In this document: positions 1 to 8,667 of the stretch, one piece after another | How the letters are laid out: the number at the start of each line of letters is the position of its first letter | Position numbering within the stretch: the first letter of the stretch is position 1 | Assembly: GCF_900142175.1 (NCBI RefSeq) | Contig: NZ_FQZX01000001.1 | Location: 1,302,001 to 1,366,000 of the forward strand | Length of the DNA stretch: 64,000 nucleotides | Direction of reading: 5' to 3' | DNA from: Maribacter aquivivus | GTDB lineage: Bacteria > Bacteroidota > Bacteroidia > Flavobacteriales > Flavobacteriaceae | Position numbers and translations under genes: made by a program | Notes under the pieces: model-generated | The model's database searches: none | What the model saw: the letters and a program-made list of their open reading frames with translations, nothing else | What the model was told of the DNA's origin: nothing

Positions 1-18
1 TCATCGATGCAAAATTAC

Positions 19-2487
19 CTATTTCTTCATCAATAGTGCAGCCATTTTTTTAATTCGGTCAGCCAATTTTTCACTTGATAATTTTTCGCGCCCCACACGT
101 TCCGTAATCAAAGGGAAAGAAAATGGTGTAGGTTGCTCGCACGCTTTCCAAACAATATCTTGAGTGGCAATACGCTCTAATGAAAGTCTTAAACGACCTT
201 CTTCTAACTGGTGTTCAAAAGTCTCTGTAAATGCTTGTTGAAATAATAGATTATCTGGTTCGTAATCTCTAAAAACATCGAACAATAATTGAGAACTGCT
301 TTGTAAATGTTTCATTTTAATCCCTTTTTTAGGGTAGCCAGTAAATACCATTCCGCTAATAATAGCAACATCCCTAAATCTACGACGTGCCATTTCTGTG
401 GCATTCAGACTTTTCTGTAAATCGTCTAGCATAAAATCTGTGGTAAACAAATCATTATCCAACACTTGTTGTATATCTATTGGTTGATCTGATAGTAGTT
501 CAAAACCGTAATCATTAAAGGCCAATGAAAAAGTAATAGGGGATAGTAGGCTAATTCGATACCCTAATAAACTGCCCATGGCTTCATGTACAAATCTACC
601 TTCAAAAGGATAAAAGAGATGATGGTAGCCATCGCGAGTTTTAAAGGTTTCAATTAGAAATTCTGATGGTTTGGGTACAATACTATCTCTTCTTTGTCGG
701 TCAAAAAGAGGTTTCAATGCTCTTATTTCTGCAGATTGATTTTTTATAGGTTCGCCCGAGCTGTACAGTTCATTTCTGAGAAGCTCAGACATTTGTGCAG
801 ATAGGGTTAGACGACTTCCCATCCAACTAGAAATTTTATTGGTTTTCTTATTGGAATTTCGCACCTGTACGGTCATTTCTTTAATTCGAATAAATTCTAA
901 ATTTCTGCCAGCAAATGTGAATACATCACCTTTGTTAAGTTTAGAAATGAAAAATTCTTCAATAGAACCTATATACCCGCCTTTTTGGTATTTAACGGCT
1001 AAGTTTACATCGCCTACTATGGTGCCAATTTGAAAACGATGCCGCATTGCTACGCCACGATTGTTGACCTTGAATTTTCCGTCTTCTTCAACTTCTACTT
1101 TTTTATATTCATCATAACTCTGTAAGCTTTGACTACCCATGACCAAAAAGTTCAATAACCATTGCCATTTATCTTCGGTAAGGGCTTGATAGCAAAAAGT
1201 CTGTTTTACTTCTTGGTAAATTTCTTTAGGATAGAATCCGTCTGAAATCGCCAAGGTGGTCAAGTATTGCAATAGCACATCATAGCTATTAAGATATGGC
1301 ATACGGTCTTCTACTGTGTTCAACTTTACCGCTTTTTGTAATGCCGATGCTTCTATAAGTTCAATGGCGTGCGTTGGTAGAAAATAGATAACACTTTCTT
1401 TACCAGGTCTATGACCACTGCGCCCTGCACGTTGCAGGAAACGAGCAACACCTTTGGGTCCGCCAATTTGAATAACAGTTTCTACAGGGGCAAAATCTAC
1501 CCCCAAATCTAAACTTGAAGTACAAACTACCGCCTTTAGCTGTTCATTACGAATAGCATTTTCAACCCAAACTCTTGTCTCTTTATTTATACTGCCATGA
1601 TGCATTGCCATTTCACCCGCATATTCAGGGTGTTTTTCCAAAATTTTCTGAAACCAGATTTCGCATTGACTTCTGGTATTTGTGAACAGTAGGGTGGTTT
1701 TGCTATTGTTTATAATGGGAATTACTTCTTCCAACAAATGAAGTCCTAAATGACCTCGCCAAGGAAAGGTTTCCATCTTTTTCGGAATAATACTCTTTAC
1801 GGTTATCTTCTTATTGATATTGGCTTTGATGAGAACGGAGTTTTCTAGAGCTTTAGATTCAGTACCCAGTAACACATCTCTGGCTTGTTCTAAATTACCA
1901 ATGGTTGCAGATATGCCCCAAATTCTTAATTGAGGGGATACATTTTTAAGCCGAGATAAGGCAAGTTCCATTTGTACACCTCTTTTGGTACCCAAAATTT
2001 CATGCCATTCATCTACTACAATGGCGGTGCAATCTTTAAATATTTTCTCGTAGCCTTTTGTAGCTAGTAATAGTTGCAAGCTTTCGGGAGTGGTAATTAG
2101 CAGATCTGGCATTTGCTTTTTTTGCTGCGCCCTTTCTTTTGTTGAAGTATCGCCAGAACGGATGCCAACTGTCATTTGCGTACCTAAATCTAAGGTGATG
2201 CGTTCTGCGGATTGTTTTATTTCTTGTGAAAGCGCACGCAGCGGAGTAATCCAAATTGCCTTTAATCCTTTTTTGTGTTTAGTTTTATAATTAGGATTGT
2301 TTTTAATGTAATTCAGTACTATAGGAAACCACAATGCATAGGTTTTACCACTGCCTGTCGGAGCGTTTAGTAGCCCGTTTTTACCCTGCAGAAATGCCTT
2401 CCAAGTATCTTTTTGGAATTTAAATGGTTTCCAATCTTGTTCTTGAAACCAATTTTCTGCAATGGAATACAATTGTTCTCGGTTCAT
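19..2487 (-). CDS. Ligase-associated DEXH-box DNA helicase (Lhr-like)
   Basis: Superfamily 2 helicase of 822 aa. Walker A APTGSGKT is at residues 42-49, the DEWH Walker B box at 159-162, SAT motif III at 193-195, and motif VI QRAGRSGHR at 352-360. The order and the long C-terminal region match the ligase-associated DEXH helicase family (TIGR04121), a relative of Lhr. Its start overlaps the ligase stop by one base (TAATG), so it is the third gene of an exonuclease-ligase-helicase operon. By family it is expected to unwind DNA in an ATP-dependent repair process; the exact lesion handled is not known from sequence. It ends with a TAG stop at 19-21. Confidence 0.93.
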   Translation of the reverse strand: MNREQLYSIAENWFQEQDWKPFKFQKDTWKAFLQGKNGLLNAPTGSGKTYALWFPIVLNYIKNNPNYKTKHKKGLKAIWITPLRALSQEIKQSAERITLDLGTQMTVGIRSGDTSTKERAQQKKQMPDLLITTPESLQLLLATKGYEKIFKDCTAIVVDEWHEILGTKRGVQMELALSRLKNVSPQLRIWGISATIGNLEQARDVLLGTESKALENSVLIKANINKKITVKSIIPKKMETFPWRGHLGLHLLEEVIPIINNSKTTLLFTNTRSQCEIWFQKILEKHPEYAGEMAMHHGSINKETRVWVENAIRNEQLKAVVCTSSLDLGVDFAPVETVIQIGGPKGVARFLQRAGRSGHRPGKESVIYFLPTHAIELIEASALQKAVKLNTVEDRMPYLNSYDVLLQYLTTLAISDGFYPKEIYQEVKQTFCYQALTEDKWQWLLNFLVMGSQSLQSYDEYKKVEVEEDGKFKVNNRGVAMRHRFQIGTIVGDVNLAVKYQKGGYIGSIEEFFISKLNKGDVFTFAGRNLEFIRIKEMTVQVRNSNKKTNKISSWMGSRLTLSAQMSELLRNELYSSGEPIKNQSAEIRALKPLFDRQRRDSIVPKPSEFLIETFKTRDGYHHLFYPFEGRFVHEAMGSLLGYRISLLSPITFSLAFNDYGFELLSDQPIDIQQVLDNDLFTTDFMLDDLQKSLNATEMARRRFRDVAIISGMVFTGYPKKGIKMKHLQSSSQLLFDVFRDYEPDNLLFQQAFTETFEHQLEEGRLRLSLERIATQDIVWKACEQPTPFSFPLITERVGREKLSSEKLADRIKKMAALLMKK

Positions 2488-4100
2488 TACGGAATTAAGT
2501 TTTTCAAATCATCCAACGTATTTGCTTCGTGAATGTTCTTGTCCTTTCTCCATCGTAACATTCTTGGAAAACGTGTGGCTATACCACTTTTATGACGTTT
2601 TGATAATGCAATACCTTCAAAAGCGATTTCGAATACATGATGCGGAGTAACACTACGAACAGGACCGAAACGTTCTAAAGTGTTTTTCTTTATCCATGCA
2701 TCTAGTTTTCTAAATTCTGCATCTGTTAATCCGGAATAGGCTTTTGCAAACGTAACCAATTCCTTTTCTCCTTCTTCATTATCCTTCCAAAGGGCAAATG
2801 TATAATCTGTAAAAAGGTTGCTTCGTCTACCGTGACCTCTCATGGCATAAGTAAGTACGGCATCTATAGTTAATGGGTCTACTTTCCATTTCCACCAATC
2901 ACCCTTTTTCCTGCCTACTAAATAAGGAGAATCCTTTCTCTTAAGCATGAGTCCTTCACTATGCATTTCGCGAGAGCGATCGCGTTCATCTGCCAATTCA
3001 ATCCAAGAACTAAAATGCATTGTTTCAGATAGATGTAAAGGTATATTGGCTTGTTTATGTTCAGATACCACGTTTTTAAACATGTTCTCTAATATATGTC
3101 TACGCTCAATAAAAGGTAGCTGACGAATGTCTTTACCTTCCCATTCTAAAATATCATAGGCTTTTAAAATAACAGGAACTTTTTTTAAGAGTGCTGCTGA
3201 TATATTTTTGCGACCTATACGCGTCTGTAGATCATTGAAAGTGCCGATGGTTCCTTCAATATAAGGTAGAATTTCTCCGTCTATAACGGTGCCGTTTGGT
3301 ATAACGTTTACAAATTCATTAAACTCCGGGTACTTATCCGTTACCAATTCTTCACCACGGCTCCATACAAACAGTTCATCATTTCTAAGAATTACCTGAG
3401 AGCGAATGCCATCCCATTTATGTTCTGCCGACCATTCATTTATATCGCCTAAATCTGCTGCTTCGCCTTCTATAGCATAGGCTAAATAAAAAGGGTAAGG
3501 TTTAGATAGGTAATCGCTTTCGTTTTCTTCGAGAACCAACTGTTGAAAAGATATTGTATTTGGGTCCCAGTTCCCCATCAATTTATAAGCTAAAATATCC
3601 TCGTCTATTTCAGTTGCTTTAGCCAATGCGCGGGTCATTAATTTTTGACTAACGCCAATTCTGAATCCGCCAGTAATGAGTTTTGTAAAAACAAAGCGTT
3701 CATAATAGTTAAGCACTTTCCAGTTTTCATAGAGATATGCTTTTTTATCATCATCTGTCTTCTTTTTTAGGGCAATCATTTCTTCTAGAAAAACCGTTAA
3801 ACCTTTTTCTGAAGATTGATTGGCTGCAGGAATGACCAAGGCAATAGTTTCTGCTAAATCACCAACGATATGGTAACTCTCTTCAAATAACCAAAGTGGA
3901 ATATTTGCCAATTCAGACGCCCAAGTTCTTAGCAGGGTAGTGTTAACTGGTCTTGGTGGTCTACGATGCGAGAGTATGGCAATTGTCCAAACTTTGTCCA
4001 CATCACTGGCTTTTAGAAAGTAGTCTGTTAAGGCCTGTACTTTTATAGTAGTCTTATTGGTACTATCTAGTGTTTTTATAAGGAGTGCGAAGTTTTTCAT
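2487..4100 (-). CDS. ATP-dependent DNA ligase (ligase-associated repair system)
   Basis: 537-aa ATP-dependent DNA ligase that seals nicks through an enzyme-AMP intermediate. The nucleotidyl-lysine motif KWDGIR has the catalytic lysine at K228. An N-terminal helical DNA-binding region (about 1-200) precedes the adenylation domain, and an OB-fold region follows (about 410-537). Length and context match the bacterial ligase family that travels with an MBL exonuclease and DEXH helicase (TIGR04120). The start codon overlaps the upstream exonuclease stop by 4 nt (ATGA), indicating translational coupling. This is separate from the essential NAD-dependent ligase, which is not in the window. Confidence 0.94.
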   Translation of the reverse strand: MKNFALLIKTLDSTNKTTIKVQALTDYFLKASDVDKVWTIAILSHRRPPRPVNTTLLRTWASELANIPLWLFEESYHIVGDLAETIALVIPAANQSSEKGLTVFLEEMIALKKKTDDDKKAYLYENWKVLNYYERFVFTKLITGGFRIGVSQKLMTRALAKATEIDEDILAYKLMGNWDPNTISFQQLVLEENESDYLSKPYPFYLAYAIEGEAADLGDINEWSAEHKWDGIRSQVILRNDELFVWSRGEELVTDKYPEFNEFVNVIPNGTVIDGEILPYIEGTIGTFNDLQTRIGRKNISAALLKKVPVILKAYDILEWEGKDIRQLPFIERRHILENMFKNVVSEHKQANIPLHLSETMHFSSWIELADERDRSREMHSEGLMLKRKDSPYLVGRKKGDWWKWKVDPLTIDAVLTYAMRGHGRRSNLFTDYTFALWKDNEEGEKELVTFAKAYSGLTDAEFRKLDAWIKKNTLERFGPVRSVTPHHVFEIAFEGIALSKRHKSGIATRFPRMLRWRKDKNIHEANTLDDLKNLIP

Positions 4101-5122
4101 GCTGATATAGATGATTTTGAAGCTACGGCAGCTTCTATTTCTTCCTCTCCATATTGTGTTGCTTCGGTGCGGGCATCATAGCCTTGTTCGCGAAGGTATT
4201 TTGAAAATATATCTGTATATCCGTGTGTGCAAATAATCTTTTCGGCTCCTGTAGCTTCAATACTCTCTAAAAGCCCTGGCCAATCGCAATGGTCACTTAA
4301 TACAAAGCCTTTATCAATTGCTCTTCTTCTTCGGGCACCTCTAAAAGTCATCCATCCGCTTGCGGAAGCAGTTACATATGGTACCATTTTTCTTATCCAT
4401 GTACTGCCATGTGCACTTGGTGGTGCTAATACAATATTACCCAACAATTGCTCTTTATTCGTTTCTCTAGTAATAAGTGTTGTTTTTGGAAACTCTACCA
4501 GTGGGCGCAGCACCTCCGTCATATTTTCAATGGCACCATGGGTGTATATTTCACCAATATCAGTATTCAGGTATTTTAATAGACGTTGTGCTTTACCTAA
4601 GCTATATCCAAAAAGAATTGATGTTTTGCCTTCGGCTTTATTTTCTGCCCACCAATTATTTATATTTTCTAGAACTTCTGCTTGAGGTATCCATTTAAAT
4701 GCCGGCAAACCAAAAGTGCATTCCGTAATAAACGTGTTGCATTTAATGGGCTCGTACGGAGTGGAGATACCATCATTTTCAGTTTTATAATCTCCAGTAA
4801 ATACCCAAACCTCGCCTTTATGCTCAACTCTTATTTGTGATGAACCAATAATATGACCTGCTGGGTGAAGACTAAATTTTACATTGTTGATAACAAAAGA
4901 CTCTCCCCATTCTTTTCCTTCAACATTAATTTCGCCTAATCGATGCAGAATAATCGGAACGTTTCTGTGGTGGGTAATATACTTTTTGTGACCATATCTA
5001 CTATGGTCAGCATGCCCATGCGAAATAATGGCATGTTCTACTGGTTTCCACGGGTCAAGATAGACCTTAGCTTTTTCGCAATAAATGCCATTGGCAGTAA
5101 ATTGTAATAGAGGAGTTTTCAT
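4097..5122 (-). CDS. Ligase-associated DNA exonuclease (metallo-beta-lactamase fold)
   Basis: 341-aa metallo-beta-lactamase/beta-CASP-like protein. The metal-binding motif HGHADH is at residues 35-40, with further conserved histidines at HPAGH and SDHCDWPG. It fits the ligase-associated exonuclease family (TIGR04122), related to SNM1/Artemis nucleases that trim DNA ends. It is the first gene of the three-gene repair operon on this strand, and its divergent neighbour terB starts about 100 bp away. Nuclease activity is inferred from family, not shown by sequence alone. Confidence 0.92.
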   Translation of the reverse strand: MKTPLLQFTANGIYCEKAKVYLDPWKPVEHAIISHGHADHSRYGHKKYITHHRNVPIILHRLGEINVEGKEWGESFVINNVKFSLHPAGHIIGSSQIRVEHKGEVWVFTGDYKTENDGISTPYEPIKCNTFITECTFGLPAFKWIPQAEVLENINNWWAENKAEGKTSILFGYSLGKAQRLLKYLNTDIGEIYTHGAIENMTEVLRPLVEFPKTTLITRETNKEQLLGNIVLAPPSAHGSTWIRKMVPYVTASASGWMTFRGARRRRAIDKGFVLSDHCDWPGLLESIEATGAEKIICTHGYTDIFSKYLREQGYDARTEATQYGEEEIEAAVASKSSISA

Positions 5123-5194
5123 AGCGACAACAAGTTACAAATTTCGCATGCAAACAAAGTTGATGACAAACTAAACTATGACCTCTAAAAAATT

Positions 5195-5202
5195 TATATT
5201 TG
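5195..5202 (+). promoter_or_regulatory. Candidate -7 promoter element (TATATTTG) for terB
   Basis: TATATTTG matches the Bacteroidota sigma-A -7 consensus TAnnTTTG and sits 23 bp before the terB start. No clear TTG was found at the expected -33 spacing, so this is a moderate call. Confidence 0.45.
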
Positions 5203-5224
5203 CTCAATAATTAAAAAATAAGAT

Positions 5225-5647
5225 ATGTCTTTTGCAGATTTATATAGTAGCGGTGAGCACAGAAGAAACTTAGCTCATTTCGCAGCTTTGGCAACTTTAG
5301 CGTCTATTGACGGTGAAATTAGTACTGAAGAAAAAAAATTATTAGATCGTTTCGCTACTAAATTAGATATCACTGATTCTGAGTATTTAGAGGTTTTTAA
5401 GAAAGAAAATAAATACCCTATTGATTCTACACCAGATTCTGAAAAAAGATTAGAGCGTTTATATGATTTATTCAGAATTGTATATTCTGATCATGAAATT
5501 GACGATGAAGAAAGACTATTAATAAAGAAATATGCTATTGGTCTTGGCTTTACTGAAGAAAAAGCTGATGTTATTATAGAACGTTCTGTAGCTATTTTTG
5601 GTGGTAAAATAGATTTTGATGATTATCTGTACTTAGTAAAACACTAA
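5225..5647 (+). CDS. TerB-family protein
   Basis: 140-aa all-helical acidic protein resembling TerB/DjlA-type domains. Two matching segments show the TerB pattern: LATLASIDGEISTEEKKLLD near residues 21-40 and a second acidic DHEIDDEERLLIKK segment near residues 84-97. Such domains bind metal and are linked to tellurite and general stress responses, but tellurite resistance is not established for stand-alone copies. No other ter genes are present. The gene is monocistronic, ended by a strong hairpin shared with convergent fbp. Confidence 0.85.
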   Translation: MSFADLYSSGEHRRNLAHFAALATLASIDGEISTEEKKLLDRFATKLDITDSEYLEVFKKENKYPIDSTPDSEKRLERLYDLFRIVYSDHEIDDEERLLIKKYAIGLGFTEEKADVIIERSVAIFGGKIDFDDYLYLVKH

Positions 5648-5670
5648 GTTTTTAAAAAAAAAGGAAAATA

Positions 5671-5700
5671 AAAAAAGGGAGCAATTTGCTCCCTTTTTTT
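5671..5700. terminator. Bidirectional intrinsic terminator between terB and fbp
   Basis: Perfect inverted repeat GGGAGCAA/TTGCTCCC (5677-5693) flanked by A6 on the left and T7 on the right. It can therefore work for terB (+) and for fbp (-), whose stop is at 5702. Confidence 0.9.
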
Positions 5701-5701
5701 A

Positions 5702-6712
5702 TTAATGATACTTATTTAAAAATTCTTGTAGTTTTTCAACCATGTTTTTGCTTCCGCAGAAGAACGGAACCCGTTGATGGAGTTCTGTTGGTTGAATATC
5801 CATAATACGATTTTTACCGCCTATAGCTATTCCGTTTGCTTGCTCGGCTAAAAAAGCCATAGGGTTGCATTCGTATAACAATCTTAGTTTACCACTTTCA
5901 CTTACGCTACTTTTTGGGTACATATATATACCACCTTTGATCATGTTTCTATGAAAATCAGAAACTAAAGATCCTATGTACCTAGAAGTATAAGGTCTGT
6001 CGTCCTCTTCCATTTGGCAGTACTTAATATAATCTTTTACCCCTTGATGAAAATGCACATAGTTTCCTTCGTTTACAGAGTAGATTCTTCCATTTTCAGG
6101 AAACTTCATATTAGGGTGAGATAGGTAAAAAGTACCTAATGCTGGGTTTAACGTAAAGCCATTTACACCATCACCAGTTGTATATACTAACATGGTAGAG
6201 GTACCGTACACTACATAACCTGCGGCAACTTGTTTATTACCAGGTTGTAAAAAATCTTCCATGGTAACCGGTGTACCTACGGGAGTTATACGTCTGTAAA
6301 TAGAAAAAATAGTACCTACCGATACATTTACATCAATATTAGAAGATCCGTCTAATGGATCTATTAGTACTACATATTTATTTTGGTGATTGTCATCATT
6401 ACTATTTATACTAATGAAACTATCTTCTTCTTCAGAGGCAATACCGCATACGATTTCCCTGTTTTTTAAAGTCTGAATAAATTTATCATTAGCAAATAGG
6501 TCAAGCTTTTGCTGATCTTCACCTTGAATGTTGGTTTCGCCAACTCCGCCTAAAATATCTATTAGACCTGCTTTGCTAACTTCATGGTTAACAACTTTAG
6601 CGGCTAATCTAATTGCATTGATAAGCTTTGATAATTCACCTGAGGAATATTGAAATGAATCTTGATTTTCAATAATAAATTCCCCTAGGGTCTGATTTCT
6701 TTTTGGAGACAT
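5702..6712 (-). CDS. fbp: Class I fructose-1,6-bisphosphatase
   Basis: 336-aa class I FBPase, which hydrolyses fructose-1,6-bisphosphate to fructose-6-phosphate in gluconeogenesis. The diagnostic metal and substrate site DPLDGSSN is at residues 118-125, an acidic SEEE lies at 93-96, and the substrate-binding stretch near [13 protein letters not shown] is present. Length is normal for the family. It stands alone, convergent with terB and divergent from the GNAT gene, with 107 bp of shared upstream region. Confidence 0.97.
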   Translation of the reverse strand: MSPKRNQTLGEFIIENQDSFQYSSGELSKLINAIRLAAKVVNHEVSKAGLIDILGGVGETNIQGEDQQKLDLFANDKFIQTLKNREIVCGIASEEEDSFISINSNDDNHQNKYVVLIDPLDGSSNIDVNVSVGTIFSIYRRITPVGTPVTMEDFLQPGNKQVAAGYVVYGTSTMLVYTTGDGVNGFTLNPALGTFYLSHPNMKFPENGRIYSVNEGNYVHFHQGVKDYIKYCQMEEDDRPYTSRYIGSLVSDFHRNMIKGGIYMYPKSSVSESGKLRLLYECNPMAFLAEQANGIAIGGKNRIMDIQPTELHQRVPFFCGSKNMVEKLQEFLNKYH

Positions 6713-6792
6713 CTTTTAGTTTATGGTTAATACAAATATCGTGTATTTTGTTAAACGTTCAATTTTGATTTTAATTACATTTTTTAAATTTA

Positions 6793-6800
6793 TAACTTTG
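6793..6800 (+). promoter_or_regulatory. Candidate -7 element (TAACTTTG) for the GNAT-aspartate kinase pair
   Basis: TAACTTTG matches TAnnTTTG exactly, 20 bp before the GNAT start. The nearest upstream TTG (6765-6767) is further away than ideal. Confidence 0.45.
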
Positions 6801-6819
6801 TGTTTTATTTGTAACAATT

Positions 6820-7302
6820 ATGGATTATAGAATTAGAGTTGCCCAGAGAGAAGATATGAAGCAAGTGCTTCAATTAATTCAAGAATTAGCCTCTTTTGAA
6901 AAGGAAGATGATGCCGTGGAAGTGAGTGTGCAGAATTTAGAGGAAGATGGTTTTGGTAAACAGAAATTGTTTCACTGTTTTGTTGCAGAGAAGAACGATA
7001 AAATTGTGGGTATGGCTTTGGTGTACCCTAGGTATTCTACTTGGAAAGGACCTGTTATTCATTTAGAAGATTTAATTGTAACAGAAGAAATGCGTGGTAG
7101 TGGCTTAGGTACCGCACTTTTAAATGAGGTCGTTAAATATGGCGATGCATTAGGGGTAAAAAGAATAAGTTGGGAAGTAATTGATTGGAACGAGCCGGCA
7201 ATTGGTTTTTACGAAAGTAAAGGTGCCAATGTAATGCGAGATTGGGATGTTGTTCAGTTAGATGAAACCGGTATGAAAGAGTATTTAAGCGCATTAGCTT
7301 AA
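6820..7302 (+). CDS. GNAT-family N-acetyltransferase
   Basis: 160-aa GCN5-related acetyltransferase. The acetyl-CoA pyrophosphate loop is the RGSGLG stretch near residues 92-97, and the late YESKGA motif is typical of diamine and thialysine acetyltransferases (SSAT/PaiA-like). The substrate is unknown but an amine or amino acid is likely. It lies 36 bp ahead of the aspartate kinase in the same direction and may share its transcript. Confidence 0.87.
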   Translation: MDYRIRVAQREDMKQVLQLIQELASFEKEDDAVEVSVQNLEEDGFGKQKLFHCFVAEKNDKIVGMALVYPRYSTWKGPVIHLEDLIVTEEMRGSGLGTALLNEVVKYGDALGVKRISWEVIDWNEPAIGFYESKGANVMRDWDVVQLDETGMKEYLSALA

Positions 7303-7338
7303 TTAAAAAGAACTATAAAATTTAGAGAGCAATAGCAT

Positions 7339-8586
7339 ATGAGAGTTTTTAAATTTGGAGGAGCATCGGTTAAAGATGCAAATGCGGTTAAAAATGTAGT
7401 TAAGGTTTTGAAAGAAGTAGGGTATGAAAATACGCTATTGGTAGTATCGGCAATGGGTAAGACCACCAATGCTATGGAAGATATTATAAATGCTTATTTC
7501 AATGATAAAAAAGATATACCATCTAAGGTAGCTGAAATGGTTGATTATCATTTAGATATCGTATCTGAATTATTTCCGAATGCACAACATGCTATTTATA
7601 AAGAAATAAAGGTGCTTGTAGATGAAATCAACGGCTTCTTAGTCTGGAATAAATCGCCCAATTATAATTTCGTTTATGATCAAATAGTCGGCTACGGAGA
7701 ATTGATTTCTACTACGATTATCAGTGCTTATTTTAAAGAAATAGGTATCGCCAATAATTGGTTAGACGTTAGAAATTTTATTAAAACAGATAGCAATTAT
7801 AGAGACACTACTGTAGATTGGGAGCGTACTCAAAAGAACGTTACTACAATAGATCAAAAAGTATTGAATATTACACAAGGATTTTTGGGTAGTGATGATA
7901 ATAACTTTTCTACCACCTTGGGTCGTGAAGGTTCAGATTATTCTGCTGCAATATTAGCCTATTGTTTAAATGCCGATTCTGTTACTATTTGGAAAGATGT
8001 ACCGGGAGTTTTAAATGCCGATCCTAGGTATTTTGAAGAAACGCAATTGCTTAATAATATATCTTATAGAGAAGCAATTGAGTTAGCATTTTACGGGGCA
8101 TCTGTAATTCACCCAAAAACATTACAACCTCTACAGCGAAAAGAGATTCCACTACATGTAAAATCATTTGTTAATCCTACCGGTAAAGGGACTACGGTTG
8201 GTAAAGGTGTTGGTATAGAGCCAAAAGTACCTTGTTTTATAGTGAAGAAGAATCAGGTTTTAATGAAATTATCTTCGCTAGATTTTTCTTTTATTGTTGA
8301 AGATAGTATTAGCGAACTTTTTAGGCTATTTCATCAGCATAAAATAAAGGTAGGTTTAATTCAAAATTCTGCAATTAGCTTTTCTGTTTGTATCGATAAT
8401 AAGTTTGGTGGGTTAGATGCACTTTTGCAGCAACTAAAAAGCAAATTTAAAGTGGCTCATCATGAGAATGTTTCATTATACACCATTAGACATTTTAATA
8501 CTAAAGCGTTAGAATCATTACAGAACGGTCATGAGTTATTATTAGAACAACGTGGTACAGAAACGGTACAGTTGGTTGTGAAGTAG
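7339..8586 (+). CDS. Aspartate kinase
   Basis: 415-aa monofunctional aspartate kinase catalysing the first step of the aspartate-derived amino acid pathway (Lys, Thr, Met, DAP). The N-terminus KFGGASVKDA (residues 4-13) is the signature, and the amino acid kinase core includes GREGSDYSAA. The C-terminal part (about 290-415) has ACT-like regulatory domains, so feedback control is likely. There is no fused homoserine dehydrogenase. Several isozymes usually occur, so lysC versus another paralogue cannot be decided here. Confidence 0.93.
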   Translation: MRVFKFGGASVKDANAVKNVVKVLKEVGYENTLLVVSAMGKTTNAMEDIINAYFNDKKDIPSKVAEMVDYHLDIVSELFPNAQHAIYKEIKVLVDEINGFLVWNKSPNYNFVYDQIVGYGELISTTIISAYFKEIGIANNWLDVRNFIKTDSNYRDTTVDWERTQKNVTTIDQKVLNITQGFLGSDDNNFSTTLGREGSDYSAAILAYCLNADSVTIWKDVPGVLNADPRYFEETQLLNNISYREAIELAFYGASVIHPKTLQPLQRKEIPLHVKSFVNPTGKGTTVGKGVGIEPKVPCFIVKKNQVLMKLSSLDFSFIVEDSISELFRLFHQHKIKVGLIQNSAISFSVCIDNKFGGLDALLQQLKSKFKVAHHENVSLYTIRHFNTKALESLQNGHELLLEQRGTETVQLVVK

Positions 8587-8667
8587 TTCTAGAGTCATTT
8601 CAATAATTTTTAATAGGTAGCTACAAAGGCTATTTTCCTATATTTACAGTCTAATCGATGATGATTT

